Origin: Rhodospirillaceae bacterium
GTDB lineage: Bacteria; Pseudomonadota; Alphaproteobacteria; UBA7985
Assembly (NCBI GenBank): GCA_002700865.1
Contig: PAFB01000051.1
Coordinates: 1-19,867, forward strand
Reading direction: 5' to 3'
Length of the DNA stretch: 19,867 bases
This document shows positions 6,737 to 14,125 of this stretch, piece by piece; the first letter of the stretch is position 1, and each line of letters begins with the position of its first letter. Under the pieces are notes generated by a model that was not told the DNA's origin, did not search any database, and saw only the letters and a program-made list of their open reading frames with translations. A program made the translations under genes and the position numbers.

Positions 6737-8260
6737 TTACATCACTGCGCCAATCTGCCAAGGCACAAACTCACTGTCCCCCAACCCAAGCGCCTCACTG
6801 CGCGACACTTTTCCGGACGCAACGGCGAGAATTTCATCGAGAATCTCCGCGCCCTTGTCGGCCAGCGCCACCCCAGCGCTCAAGACATCCCCGCAGTTGA
6901 TGTCCATGTCGTCTGGCATGGCGTGGAACAGCATATCGTTGGTCGCAAGTTTGATCGTCGGCGCTGGTTTGGAACCGAAGGCCGAGCCGCGTCCGGTGGT
7001 GAAGACCACAATCTGCGCGCCGCTGGCGATCTGTCCCGTGACTGACACGGGATCGTAGCCGGGGGAATCCATGAATACGAAGCCCTTGGTGCTGTACCGC
7101 TCAGCGTACCCGATGACGTCAGCCAAGGGGGTCGAACCGCCCTTGGACGCCGCGCCCAGCGACTTTTCCAAAATGGTGGTGAGCCCCCCTGCTTTGTTGC
7201 CCGGTGACGGATTGTTGTCCATCGAGGCCCCGTGTTGAGCAGTATAGCGCTCCCACCACTGGATGCGCTCGATCAGCTTTTCGGCCACCTCTTTACTGGC
7301 AGCACGGCGCAACAGCAACTGTTCCGCGCCGTAGATTTCCGGTGTTTCTGCCAGTATCGCTGTACCGCCCAGCCCCACCAACTGATCGGCAGCGACACCC
7401 AAGGCCGGGTTCGCCGTGATCCCGGAATAACCATCGGACCCGCCGCACTGCAACGCCACCGCCAGCGCCGAGGCCGGACACGTGCTGCGGGTGACCGCGT
7501 TCACCTCCGGCAACAAAGCTGTCACCATGGCCTTGAGCCGGTCTATGGTTGCGCGCGTACCGCCGGTTTCCTGGATGGTCAGACCGTGGAAGCGGTCGGC
7601 GGTGTCCTCGCCGTAGAGGGTTTTCATGACCTCTACCTGCATGACCTCACAGCCAAGTCCCACAAAAATTGTCGCGCCGACGTTCGGATGAGTCGCATGA
7701 CCCCACAGGACACGCTCGAGATGCGCCGCCCCCTCGCCCGCCATCGCCATCCCGCACCCCGTCCCATGGGCAAAGACGCACACGCCGTCGACGTTGGGAA
7801 AAGCCTCCAGAACACCACTGACCGTCAGCTCATGCGCCGCTTGCCGAACCACCGTAGCCGAGCAGTTTACCGTCGAGCACAGGGCAATGTAGTTGCGGGT
7901 GCCAATCTGGCCGTTGCTGCGTCGGTAGCCCTCAAAGGTGCGGTCAAGGCCCGCAGGGATGGCGGCGCGCGCGGTGTCGAGATCAACGCCTATCTGATAG
8001 TTTTGGTCATGCTCGCCCACGGCGCAATTGTGGGTGTGGACGTGCTCGCCCGGTGCAATGTCGCTGGCGGCATAGCCGATGATCTGCCCAAACTTTCGAA
8101 TGGCCTGTCCAGAGGCGATGGGCTTGGTGGCAATCTTGTGACCGGGCGCAATATCTGCCTTCAGCGCCTTTCCGCCCTCAATCAACGCTTCCCCTGCCAC
8201 CGCAGGACGCACCAGCGTTCCGACGTCATCGGCGGGGTTGAGCAACACGTATCCGCTCAT
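6737..8260 (-). CDS. UxaA-family sugar-acid dehydratase (altronate/galactarate/fuconate dehydratase type)
   Basis: A 507-residue protein with the whole two-part UxaA architecture: an N-terminal SAF domain (about 1-95, ending in HVHTHNCAVGEH) and a large catalytic domain opening with GYRRSNGQIGTRNYIAL. Other family marks are CVFAHGTGCGM, QETGGTRATIDR, LQCGGSDGYSGITANPALG, MDSPGYDPVSVTGQIASGA and TTGRGSAFGSKPAPTIK. These enzymes use a metal to remove water from a hexonate or deoxyhexonate, giving a 2-keto-3-deoxy acid. Members act on D-altronate and D-galactarate, and UxaA-type genes sit in the Campylobacter jejuni L-fucose locus beside a dehydrogenase and an amidohydrolase, a set that resembles the + strand pair here. 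A strong AAGGAGA ribosome binding site precedes ATG. It follows the IlvD/Edd gene by 29 bases, so the two share a transcript. The true substrate cannot be assigned. Confidence 0.92.
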   Translation of the reverse strand: MSGYVLLNPADDVGTLVRPAVAGEALIEGGKALKADIAPGHKIATKPIASGQAIRKFGQIIGYAASDIAPGEHVHTHNCAVGEHDQNYQIGVDLDTARAAIPAGLDRTFEGYRRSNGQIGTRNYIALCSTVNCSATVVRQAAHELTVSGVLEAFPNVDGVCVFAHGTGCGMAMAGEGAAHLERVLWGHATHPNVGATIFVGLGCEVMQVEVMKTLYGEDTADRFHGLTIQETGGTRATIDRLKAMVTALLPEVNAVTRSTCPASALAVALQCGGSDGYSGITANPALGVAADQLVGLGGTAILAETPEIYGAEQLLLRRAASKEVAEKLIERIQWWERYTAQHGASMDNNPSPGNKAGGLTTILEKSLGAASKGGSTPLADVIGYAERYSTKGFVFMDSPGYDPVSVTGQIASGAQIVVFTTGRGSAFGSKPAPTIKLATNDMLFHAMPDDMDINCGDVLSAGVALADKGAEILDEILAVASGKVSRSEALGLGDSEFVPWQIGAVM

Positions 8261-8289
8261 GTTCAGTCTCCTTGACCCAAGGTGCGGTG

Positions 8290-10086
8290 CTAGTGATTGT
8301 TCCGTGGCACTGATTTCCGGGCAACGTCGCGGAACCGGTCGGCGTCGCGCAGCGTCATACCGCGGTCCAGCGGCTCGATCTGGTCACGGAACAGCGCCTG
8401 CCACGGTGTCTGACTTTCCGGCACAGGGAAACCGCCCTGCGCGATCAGAGCCGCTCGCCGCGCCTCGAACTCCTCAGCCGTGATGAGAATATCCGCGGTG
8501 CCTCTGTTCAAATCAATGCGGATGCGGTCCCCGGTCTTCAGGATCGCCAGACCGGCGTTGTCGGCGGCTTCCGGGGCTGCATTCAGGATAGACGGAGAGC
8601 CACTGGTGCCGGACTGCCGACCATCGCCGATGCACGGCAAGGCTTCAATCCCCTGCTTGAGCAAATAGGCGGGCGGGCGCATGTTCACGACTTCCGCTGC
8701 ACCGGGGTAGCCCTTGGGCCCTGTACCCCGCATGACCAGAATGGTCCCGGCATCCAGACCTTCTTTTGGATCGTCGATGCGATGGTGAAAGTCTTCAGGC
8801 CCATCAAAGACACAGGCTGTCCCTTCAAACGCGTTGGGGTCCTCAGGATTGCTGAGGTAGGCTTGGGCAAAGGCAGGCGAGATCACGCTGGTTTTGATGA
8901 TCGCGCTTTCGAACAGGTTGCCTTTGAGGTTGATGAACCCCGCTTCGGCCTTTAGCGCCTGATCGAGGGGACGGATGACGTCATCATTGCTTGCAACCCG
9001 GTCCCGGCAGTTGTCCCCGATGGTGCGCCCGTTCGCGGTCATGGCCTCAGGGTGGGGCAACAAACCCGCCTCCAGCAATCGATTGACAACAGCCGGAACG
9101 CCGCCTGCGCGGTGGTAATCCTCCCCCAGATAAGCACCGGCGGGCTGCATGTTGGCGAGCAGGGGGATTTTGTGGCCGACTGCCTGCCAGTCATCATTAT
9201 CCAGCGGCACACCCAAATGCCGAGCAATGGCGTTGAGGTGGATCGGCGCGTTGGTGGAACCGCCAATCGCTGAGTTAACGACGATGGCGTTTTCGAAGGC
9301 CTGGCGGGTCATGATGTCAGCCGGACGCTGATCCTCCCAAACCATATCCACCGCCCGCAAGCCCGTCTCGTAGGCGATTTGCCCACGTTCGCGGTAAGGC
9401 GCGGGAATGGCGGCTGAGCCGGGGAGTTGCATGCCCAGCGCTTCGGCCAGTGAGTTCATCGTTGTGGCCGTGCCCATGGTGTTACAATAGCCCACAGACA
9501 GTGCAGAGGCCGTGGCGATTTCCATGAATTGCGCATCGGTAATCTCGCCAGCGGCCAACTGCTCGCGCGCTTTCCAGATCACCGTACCCGACCCGGCCCG
9601 CTTGCCATCGTGCCAGCCGTTGAGCATCGGTCCCACCGACAGCGCGATCGCAGGGATATTCACCGTAGACGCTGCCATCAGACAGGCAGGCGTGGTCTTG
9701 TCACAGCCAATCAACAGCACCACGCCATCGATGGGATAGCCGTAGAGCGTTTCAACAAGGCTGAGGTAAGCGAGGTTTCGATCGAGCAGCGCGGTCGGCC
9801 GCTTGCCCGTTTCCTGGATAGGGTGCACCGGCACTTCCAGCGCCGTACCACCTGCTGCAATCACACCATCGCGCACCCGCTTGGCAAGCTCCAGATGGTG
9901 GCGGTTGCAGGGGCTCAGGTCCGAGCCGGTCTGCGCAATGGCGATAATCGGCTTGCCCGACTGCAGCTCATGCGGCGTCAGCCCGTAGTTCAGGTAACGC
10001 TCGATATAAACGGCGGTCATTTCGGGGTCGTCAGGATTGTTGAACCACTGACGAGAACGCAGATCCTCGGGCTTAACTTTGGTCAT
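8290..10086 (-). CDS. IlvD/Edd-family sugar-acid dehydratase, D-xylonate dehydratase (XylD)-like
   Basis: A 598-residue iron-sulfur dehydratase. Cluster cysteines lie in SPCNRHH, LIGCDKTTPA and GYCNTMGTA; substrate and Mg motifs include GGSTNAPIHL, NMQPAGAYLGEDYHRAGG, FEGTACVFDG and GDGRQSGTSGSPSILN. The start RSRQWFNNPDD...MTAVYIERYLNYG and the end VPRNNH closely recall Caulobacter XylD (about 590 residues) rather than the branched-chain enzyme IlvD. The reaction is removal of water from an aldonate (D-xylonate, L-arabonate or similar) to a 2-keto-3-deoxy aldonate. I chose ATG 10086, with GGAGAG about ten bases upstream; the longer open frame to 10197 adds 37 residues that do not look like the family. 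It is the first of two tandem dehydratases of unrelated families, suggesting two different acids or stereoisomers. Confidence 0.92.
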   Translation of the reverse strand: MTKVKPEDLRSRQWFNNPDDPEMTAVYIERYLNYGLTPHELQSGKPIIAIAQTGSDLSPCNRHHLELAKRVRDGVIAAGGTALEVPVHPIQETGKRPTALLDRNLAYLSLVETLYGYPIDGVVLLIGCDKTTPACLMAASTVNIPAIALSVGPMLNGWHDGKRAGSGTVIWKAREQLAAGEITDAQFMEIATASALSVGYCNTMGTATTMNSLAEALGMQLPGSAAIPAPYRERGQIAYETGLRAVDMVWEDQRPADIMTRQAFENAIVVNSAIGGSTNAPIHLNAIARHLGVPLDNDDWQAVGHKIPLLANMQPAGAYLGEDYHRAGGVPAVVNRLLEAGLLPHPEAMTANGRTIGDNCRDRVASNDDVIRPLDQALKAEAGFINLKGNLFESAIIKTSVISPAFAQAYLSNPEDPNAFEGTACVFDGPEDFHHRIDDPKEGLDAGTILVMRGTGPKGYPGAAEVVNMRPPAYLLKQGIEALPCIGDGRQSGTSGSPSILNAAPEAADNAGLAILKTGDRIRIDLNRGTADILITAEEFEARRAALIAQGGFPVPESQTPWQALFRDQIEPLDRGMTLRDADRFRDVARKSVPRNNH

Positions 10087-10172
10087 GAATGAACGCTCTC
10101 CCCCACTGCACAGCCGACAGCAGGTCCCTTCCTCCCGAAAGAACCCGTCGGTTGAATATCTGTCTGGATGAT

Positions 10173-10187
10173 CCGTCAAAAAGACGG
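10173..10187 (-). repeat. Small stem-loop in the leader of the dehydratase pair
   Basis: In the 151-base gap upstream of the IlvD/Edd gene, CCGTC and GACGG flank a five-base T-loop on the - strand. The 3' arm overlaps a TTGACG sequence that could be a -35 element, but a convincing -10 was not found. Nothing else could be identified in this gap besides the ribosome binding site. Confidence 0.25.
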
Positions 10188-10237
10188 GCAAAGGCAAGCC
10201 CTCGTTTCGATTTCACAGCCGCTGCGCCCGAACCCCA

Positions 10238-11392
10238 TCAAAGGGAAGAAAACTCAGCCCTGATCGCGTCAGTGTGTTCGCCCAGCGCAGGCAGTCGCGG
10301 CGCAGTGTTCTGATCGGTTGAGCCTCCGGGCAAAACTGGCACTTCGATCACCTCGCCGTTTTCGAGCGTGACAGAGCGGCGCTTGAGGGCAGGATGACTG
10401 GCAAGGTCGGCGACTTCGGATAAGCGGCCAAAGGCGACCCCTGCCGTCCGCATCCGAGCTTCACACTCTGCGAGGCTCAACCCGGCAAATACCGGTCGCA
10501 TGATCAGATCAAGCGCTGCCCGGTTCTCCGAGCGCGCAGGATTGTCACGATAGAGCGCATGGTCAATCAAATCGGGCCGCTCCAAAACGTCCGAGCACAA
10601 GGAAGCCCACTCGCGCTGGTTCTGGATCGACAGCAGGAACGCCCCATCAGCGCAGCCAAAAGCGCCGTACGGATAAATCGACGCGTGCGCCAGCCCTTCA
10701 CGCTTTGGCGCCGCGCCTGTGCCTTCGTATTGCAGCAAGGGTACGCTCATCCAGTCAGCCATGGTGTCAAACATGGCGATCTCGAGGTGCTTTCCTGTCC
10801 CGCTAATCCCGCGTTCGATCAGCGCTTCGAGCACCGCGGCGTGCGCCGTCATGCCCGTCCCGATATCGGCGATCGACACGCCCACTTTAGCGCGTGCGTC
10901 GGCTGTGCCCGTAACCGAACAGATGCCGCTCTCCGCCTGCACCAAGGCATCGTAAGCGCGCATCTGGGCGAAAGAGGTGCTTTGGTCGTAGCCCACCACC
11001 GAGAGACTGATCAGGCGCGGGTTGAGCGCTTCCAATGCGCCCGCGTCCAAACCCATTCGCGCCATCGCTCCGGGTGCAAGGTTCTGTACCAGAACGTCGG
11101 CCTTGGCGATCATCGCGCGCAGCAATGCCAGCCCGTCATCGCTCTTCAGGTCCAAAACAGCGCTTTCCTTGCCCGCATTCAGCCACGCGAAATAGGCTGA
11201 AGTCCCCTTTGTCGCCCGATCATAATGACGCGCCGTTTCGCCACCCGCGCGCTCGACCTTGATCACCCGCGCCCCGGCCTGTACGAGGCGAAAGGTACAC
11301 AGCGGCGCAGCCACCGCCTGCTCGATCGACACGACCAGAAGCCCCGCCAGAGGGCCGCTCGTAGAGGCGGCTTGTGAGGACTGTGACGACAT
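10238..11392 (-). CDS. Family III CoA-transferase (CaiB/BaiF type)
   Basis: A 384-residue member of the formyl-CoA transferase / CaiB-BaiF family. It starts with the conserved G-x-x-V-hydrophobic strand followed by APLCTFRLVQAGARVIKVER, carries NAGKESAVLDLKSDDG, and has the catalytic Asp at D176 in VSIADIGTGM, followed by the R-x-x-x-GTGKHLEIAMFDTM signature. These enzymes move CoA from a donor thioester to a free carboxylate through an Asp-anhydride. Length is normal for the family. Its ATG overlaps the TGA of the acyl-CoA dehydrogenase by one base, so it is translated with it. The pair would activate a carboxylic acid with CoA and then desaturate it, as CaiB and CaiA work together on carnitine derivatives; the actual acid here is unknown. 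Confidence 0.92.
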   Translation of the reverse strand: MSSQSSQAASTSGPLAGLLVVSIEQAVAAPLCTFRLVQAGARVIKVERAGGETARHYDRATKGTSAYFAWLNAGKESAVLDLKSDDGLALLRAMIAKADVLVQNLAPGAMARMGLDAGALEALNPRLISLSVVGYDQSTSFAQMRAYDALVQAESGICSVTGTADARAKVGVSIADIGTGMTAHAAVLEALIERGISGTGKHLEIAMFDTMADWMSVPLLQYEGTGAAPKREGLAHASIYPYGAFGCADGAFLLSIQNQREWASLCSDVLERPDLIDHALYRDNPARSENRAALDLIMRPVFAGLSLAECEARMRTAGVAFGRLSEVADLASHPALKRRSVTLENGEVIEVPVLPGGSTDQNTAPRLPALGEHTDAIRAEFSSL

Positions 11393-12552
11393 CAGAACGA
11401 CCTCGGCAACCCGAGCACGTGCTCGGCGAGATAGGACAGGATCAGATTGGTTGAGATGGGGGCGACCTGGTACAGCCGGGTCTCGCGGAACTTGCGCTCG
11501 ATATCGTACTCTTCTGCAAAGCCAAAGCCACCGTGCGTCTGAATGGCGACGTTGGCGGCTTCGAAAGATGCGTCGGCGGCAAGCATTTTCGCCATGTTGG
11601 CCTCTGCGCCCGGATTTTCGCCGGCATCGTACCGGCGGATGGCTTCATCCACCATCAACTCAGCGGCGCGCATGTTGGTGTAGGCTTTGGCGATGGGGAA
11701 TTGAATGCCCTGATTTTGACCAATGGCCCGCCCGAAAACATGGCGGTCGCGCGCGTAACCGACTGACTTGTCGAGGAACCATTTGGCGTCGCCCACGCAC
11801 TCGGCAGCAATCAGAATGCGCTCCGCGTTCATCCCTGTCAGAATGTAGCGAAAGCCCTTCCCTTCCTCACCGATCAGATTTTCAACCGGCACGCGCAATT
11901 GATCGAAGAACACCTCCGTCGACGCATGGTTCATCATGGTGTTGATGGGCCGGATGGTCATGCCGCCGGACTGCAGCGCAGCCTGCATGTCCACGAGGAT
12001 CACTGACAGCCCATGCGTCTTCTTCATGCCCTCAGTCAGCGGCGTGGTCCGGGCGAGCAGCAGCATCAGGTCGGAGTGCTCGGCGCGGCTGGTCCAGATC
12101 TTCTGACCGGAGATAACAAACTCCTCGCCTTCCCGGCGTGCCGTTGTCTGCAGCGCGCCGGTGTCCGTGCCAGACGATGGTTCAGTGACGCCAAAGGCCT
12201 GCATGCGCAGCTCACCCCTCGCAAGGCGCGGCAAAATCTGTTGCTTCTGTGTGTCGCTTCCATGCCGGAGCAGTGTGCCCATGGTGTACATCTGGGCGTG
12301 ACAGGCACCGCCATTACAGCCAGCACGCTGGATCTCTTCGAGAATGGCCGCGGCGGCCCCCAGCGGCAGTCCTGCGCCGCCATAGTCCTCGGGGATCAGC
12401 GCCGCCAGCCAGCCGGCCTTGGTGAGCGCCTGCACAAATTCTGTCGGATAGCCGCGCTTTCGGTCCAGTTCCCGCCAATAAGGCCCGGGAAAATCGTTAC
12501 AAAGCCGCGCCACGGCTTCGCGAATATCACCGTAAGCCAATTCGGCCACCAC
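11392..12552 (-). CDS. Acyl-CoA dehydrogenase family flavoprotein
   Basis: An approximately 386-residue FAD enzyme with the complete fold: N-terminal helical domain ending in the acyl-binding loop QAFGVTEPSSGTD (about 119-131), middle beta domain GQKIWTSRAEHSD (150-162), and C-terminal helices with GYARDRHVFGRAIG-type FAD contacts and HGGFGFAEEYDIERKFRE. At the position of the MCAD catalytic Glu376 (IYEGT) this protein has VAPIST, but a Glu is present at E245 in GMNAERILIA, the place used by isovaleryl-CoA and long-chain dehydrogenases, so the base has probably moved there (numbering from TTG 12555). TTG 12555, GTG 12552 and GTG 12549 are all possible starts; GTG 12552, six bases after GGAGG, is preferred. 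It is coupled to the CoA-transferase downstream. It would oxidise or reduce the CoA ester made by that partner. Confidence 0.9.
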   Translation of the reverse strand: MVAELAYGDIREAVARLCNDFPGPYWRELDRKRGYPTEFVQALTKAGWLAALIPEDYGGAGLPLGAAAAILEEIQRAGCNGGACHAQMYTMGTLLRHGSDTQKQQILPRLARGELRMQAFGVTEPSSGTDTGALQTTARREGEEFVISGQKIWTSRAEHSDLMLLLARTTPLTEGMKKTHGLSVILVDMQAALQSGGMTIRPINTMMNHASTEVFFDQLRVPVENLIGEEGKGFRYILTGMNAERILIAAECVGDAKWFLDKSVGYARDRHVFGRAIGQNQGIQFPIAKAYTNMRAAELMVDEAIRRYDAGENPGAEANMAKMLAADASFEAANVAIQTHGGFGFAEEYDIERKFRETRLYQVAPISTNLILSYLAEHVLGLPRSF

Positions 12553-12577
12553 CAAGACCCTCCCCCGGAAAAAGCAC

Positions 12578-12617
12578 TAAAAGACCTGCGCACTGTTCCT
12601 TGGAAACGCTGCGCAGG
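12578..12617 (-). terminator. Probable intrinsic terminator after the PhyH gene
   Basis: A perfect eight-base-pair stem (CCTGCGCA at 12585-12592 with TGCGCAGG at 12610-12617), with further inner pairing TTCC/GGAA, is followed on the - strand by TCTTTT and, a few bases on, a second T-run. It lies about 60 bases after the PhyH stop and just before the ribosome binding site of the acyl-CoA dehydrogenase. It therefore divides the - strand block into an upstream unit (transport, SH3b, PhyH) and a downstream catabolic unit, or acts as an attenuator between them. Confidence 0.6.
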
Positions 12618-12675
12618 CAAGCGATCAAGTCGCCTCACCCCGGGGCTTCAACCAACGACGACCGCTGGCCCCGAC

Positions 12676-13506
12676 TCAATACTTGCCCATGCGCTCGGAA
12701 CCGGCATAGAGGATGTCGGCGAGCTTTTTGTTGGCGTCAATCCGAAGCGCGACGGCCTCATCACTCATGGCTTCACGCACACGCGGCGCCTGCAAATGGT
12801 GCTGAGGGCCGTCTGTGCCGCGGGCGTGTTGCACGTACATGTCGCCCAAAACCTGCTCCACCGTTGACGCGATATAGCTCTGCAGGGCAAAGCCGATGCG
12901 GCGTTCGTTGGACTGGTTGGGGCCGGAGCCGTGGACGATCCGGGGATGGTGAAGAGACATCTGACCGGGCTTCAGCGGCACAGCCACCGCATCGCCCTCG
13001 TCAATCCCCTGCACTTCCTGCCCCCGCGTCAAAAGATTGTTCTCACCGAAGGTATCAACGTGATCCCGCAGCGGATCAATGTGAGAGCCGGGGATCATCT
13101 GCATGCAACCGTTTTCCTCGGTCACGTTGCTGATCGCGACCCATCCCGTAACCCAGTTGTGCGGCTCCATACCGGCATAGCGCGCGTCCTGATGCCAGCT
13201 GATAAAGCCGCCGCTATGCGGCTCCTTGATGAACAGTGTTGAGCCTGCTGCGAGAATATCGCCGCCGATGACGTCTTCAACGGCGTCCAGAACCCGGCTG
13301 TCGTGCACAATCCGATCCAGCACCGGCAAGGCCAAATGCCCGTTGTTGCGACCTGCGCCGTCCAGTGCGTTCGGCCAGCGCGCTTCGGCGGCCTCGATCT
13401 CAGCCCGAATTTCAGCAACTTCGTCCGCTGAAAAGATATCAATCGGGGCGACAAAACCGTCCCGGGCGTAGCTCTCTTGCTGGTCAACGGTCAGGCGTTT
13501 GGGCAT
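12676..13506 (-). CDS. PhyH-family Fe(II)/2-oxoglutarate-dependent dioxygenase
   Basis: A 276-residue double-stranded beta-helix oxygenase of the phytanoyl-CoA dioxygenase / ectoine hydroxylase superfamily. The iron triad is visible: H105 and D107 in ISWHQDARYAG, and H192 in RIVHGSGPNQSNERRIGF, where the following Arg (202 or 203) would bind 2-oxoglutarate. The conserved NGCMQMIPGSH turn is also present (about 132-142). The family hydroxylates unactivated carbons of acyl-CoAs, amino acids or small metabolites. The ATG at 13506 was chosen because GAAGG lies at proper distance; an upstream in-frame ATG at 13515 abuts that site. It is the last gene before a good terminator. It may hydroxylate the imported compound before CoA activation, but the sequence does not give the substrate. 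Confidence 0.88.
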   Translation of the reverse strand: MPKRLTVDQQESYARDGFVAPIDIFSADEVAEIRAEIEAAEARWPNALDGAGRNNGHLALPVLDRIVHDSRVLDAVEDVIGGDILAAGSTLFIKEPHSGGFISWHQDARYAGMEPHNWVTGWVAISNVTEENGCMQMIPGSHIDPLRDHVDTFGENNLLTRGQEVQGIDEGDAVAVPLKPGQMSLHHPRIVHGSGPNQSNERRIGFALQSYIASTVEQVLGDMYVQHARGTDGPQHHLQAPRVREAMSDEAVALRIDANKKLADILYAGSERMGKY

Positions 13507-13578
13507 GGGCACCATCCTTCATTCAGCGTGTGCGCCTACCATGCAACGCACCACGCCGGACGGCTTGCCCAGAAGCGA

Positions 13579-13603
13579 CCGGCCCAAGGCCTTGTTAGGC
13601 CGG
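13579..13603 (-). repeat. GC-rich inverted repeat between the SH3b and PhyH genes
   Basis: CCGGCC (13579-13584) and GGCCGG (13598-13603) are perfect complements enclosing the palindrome AAGGCCTT, so alternative hairpins are possible. It lies downstream of the SH3b gene stop. The bases after it on the - strand are not T-rich, so it is at best a weak terminator. Confidence 0.35.
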
Positions 13604-13625
13604 CGATTGACGCAGGCGTGGTCGA

Positions 13626-14036
13626 TTAATGCAGGTAAGTTGCCTTGACCCAGCCGTGGTGATGACCGCTGTAAGTGACCTCACACCAGTTATTCCTATC
13701 ACAGCCGCGCACCAGCACGCGCTCGTCCTTGGTCACCACACGCACAACCCCATGGTCAGTCGAAGGACCCGAGCGCACGTTCAGGCTGTCAACGGCAACA
13801 ACGTGATAGGCACCGGGCACGTGGCCGTGCGAATGGCTGTGGTGCTTGCCGCCACTGTGGCTGTGGCTGTGCGAGTGGGTGTCACCGTGGCTGTGGTGGA
13901 CGTGGTAAGGCTGAAAACCCCAGCCCCAGCCGTAATAGGTCCAATTATAAGCGATGGTATGCGCCGAAGCCGGGGTGGTGGCGGCGACCAAAACGGCCAA
14001 AATCGCAGCAACAGAGCTCAAGACGGTTTTGAACAT
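13626..14036 (-). CDS. Exported histidine-rich SH3b-domain protein
   Basis: A 136-residue protein. Residues 1-25 form a Sec signal peptide ending ASA before H26. A Trp/Tyr/Gly stretch (about 30-44) leads into a histidine-rich segment at 45-72 with 13 histidines in 28 residues, mostly in HSHSHSH and HHSHSHGH runs. A C-terminal bacterial SH3 domain follows (about 83-136), with SLNVRSGPSTDHG at its start and GWVKATYLH at its end; C112 and C118 could form a disulfide in the periplasm. SH3b domains usually bind peptidoglycan or protein partners, and such His runs usually bind Zn, Ni or Cu. Function is not known; it does not obviously belong to the transporter or the catabolic genes beside it. Its ribosome binding site lies in a hairpin (see 14041-14080). 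Confidence 0.85.
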   Translation of the reverse strand: MFKTVLSSVAAILAVLVAATTPASAHTIAYNWTYYGWGWGFQPYHVHHSHGDTHSHSHSHSGGKHHSHSHGHVPGAYHVVAVDSLNVRSGPSTDHGVVRVVTKDERVLVRGCDRNNWCEVTYSGHHHGWVKATYLH

Positions 14037-14040
14037 GGGC

Positions 14041-14080
14041 GAGACTCCGTGAGATAAGAGGGTTATCTCAGTCTAGTCTC
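14041..14080 (-). promoter_or_regulatory. Nested inverted repeat covering the SH3b gene ribosome binding site
   Basis: In the - strand transcript, an outer six-base-pair stem (GAGACT with AGTCTC) encloses an inner eight-base-pair stem (TGAGATAA with TTATCTCA) and a CCCTC loop. The only Shine-Dalgarno sequence, GGAG, sits in the 3' side of the outer stem and internal loop, eight bases before the ATG at 14036. The folded form would hide it. The same structure could act as an operator, or as a T-poor terminator for the transporter genes upstream. Confidence 0.5.
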
Positions 14081-14125
14081 CCGTTCCTACCCCAGTAAAC
14101 CCTCATTTCTTCTGCATTTTTGGCG

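Noticed and set aside
7232..8275. + strand open frame of 347 codons opposite the UxaA-type gene
   Set aside because: Shadow of the dehydratase frame; Arg/His-rich with no domain signature.
10150..10190. Sigma-70 promoter (TTGACG ... TATTCA) before the dehydratase pair
   Set aside because: The spacing is only about 15 bases and the -10 match is poor; not strong enough to list.
10087..10197. N-terminal extension of the IlvD/Edd gene from an upstream start
   Set aside because: The extra 37 residues do not resemble the family, and ATG 10086 has its own GGAGAG site and begins the conserved sequence.
13842..13900. Tandem repeat or CRISPR-like pattern of GTG/GCTGTG words
   Set aside because: It is simply the reverse complement of the His/Ser codons in the His-rich segment of the SH3b protein.
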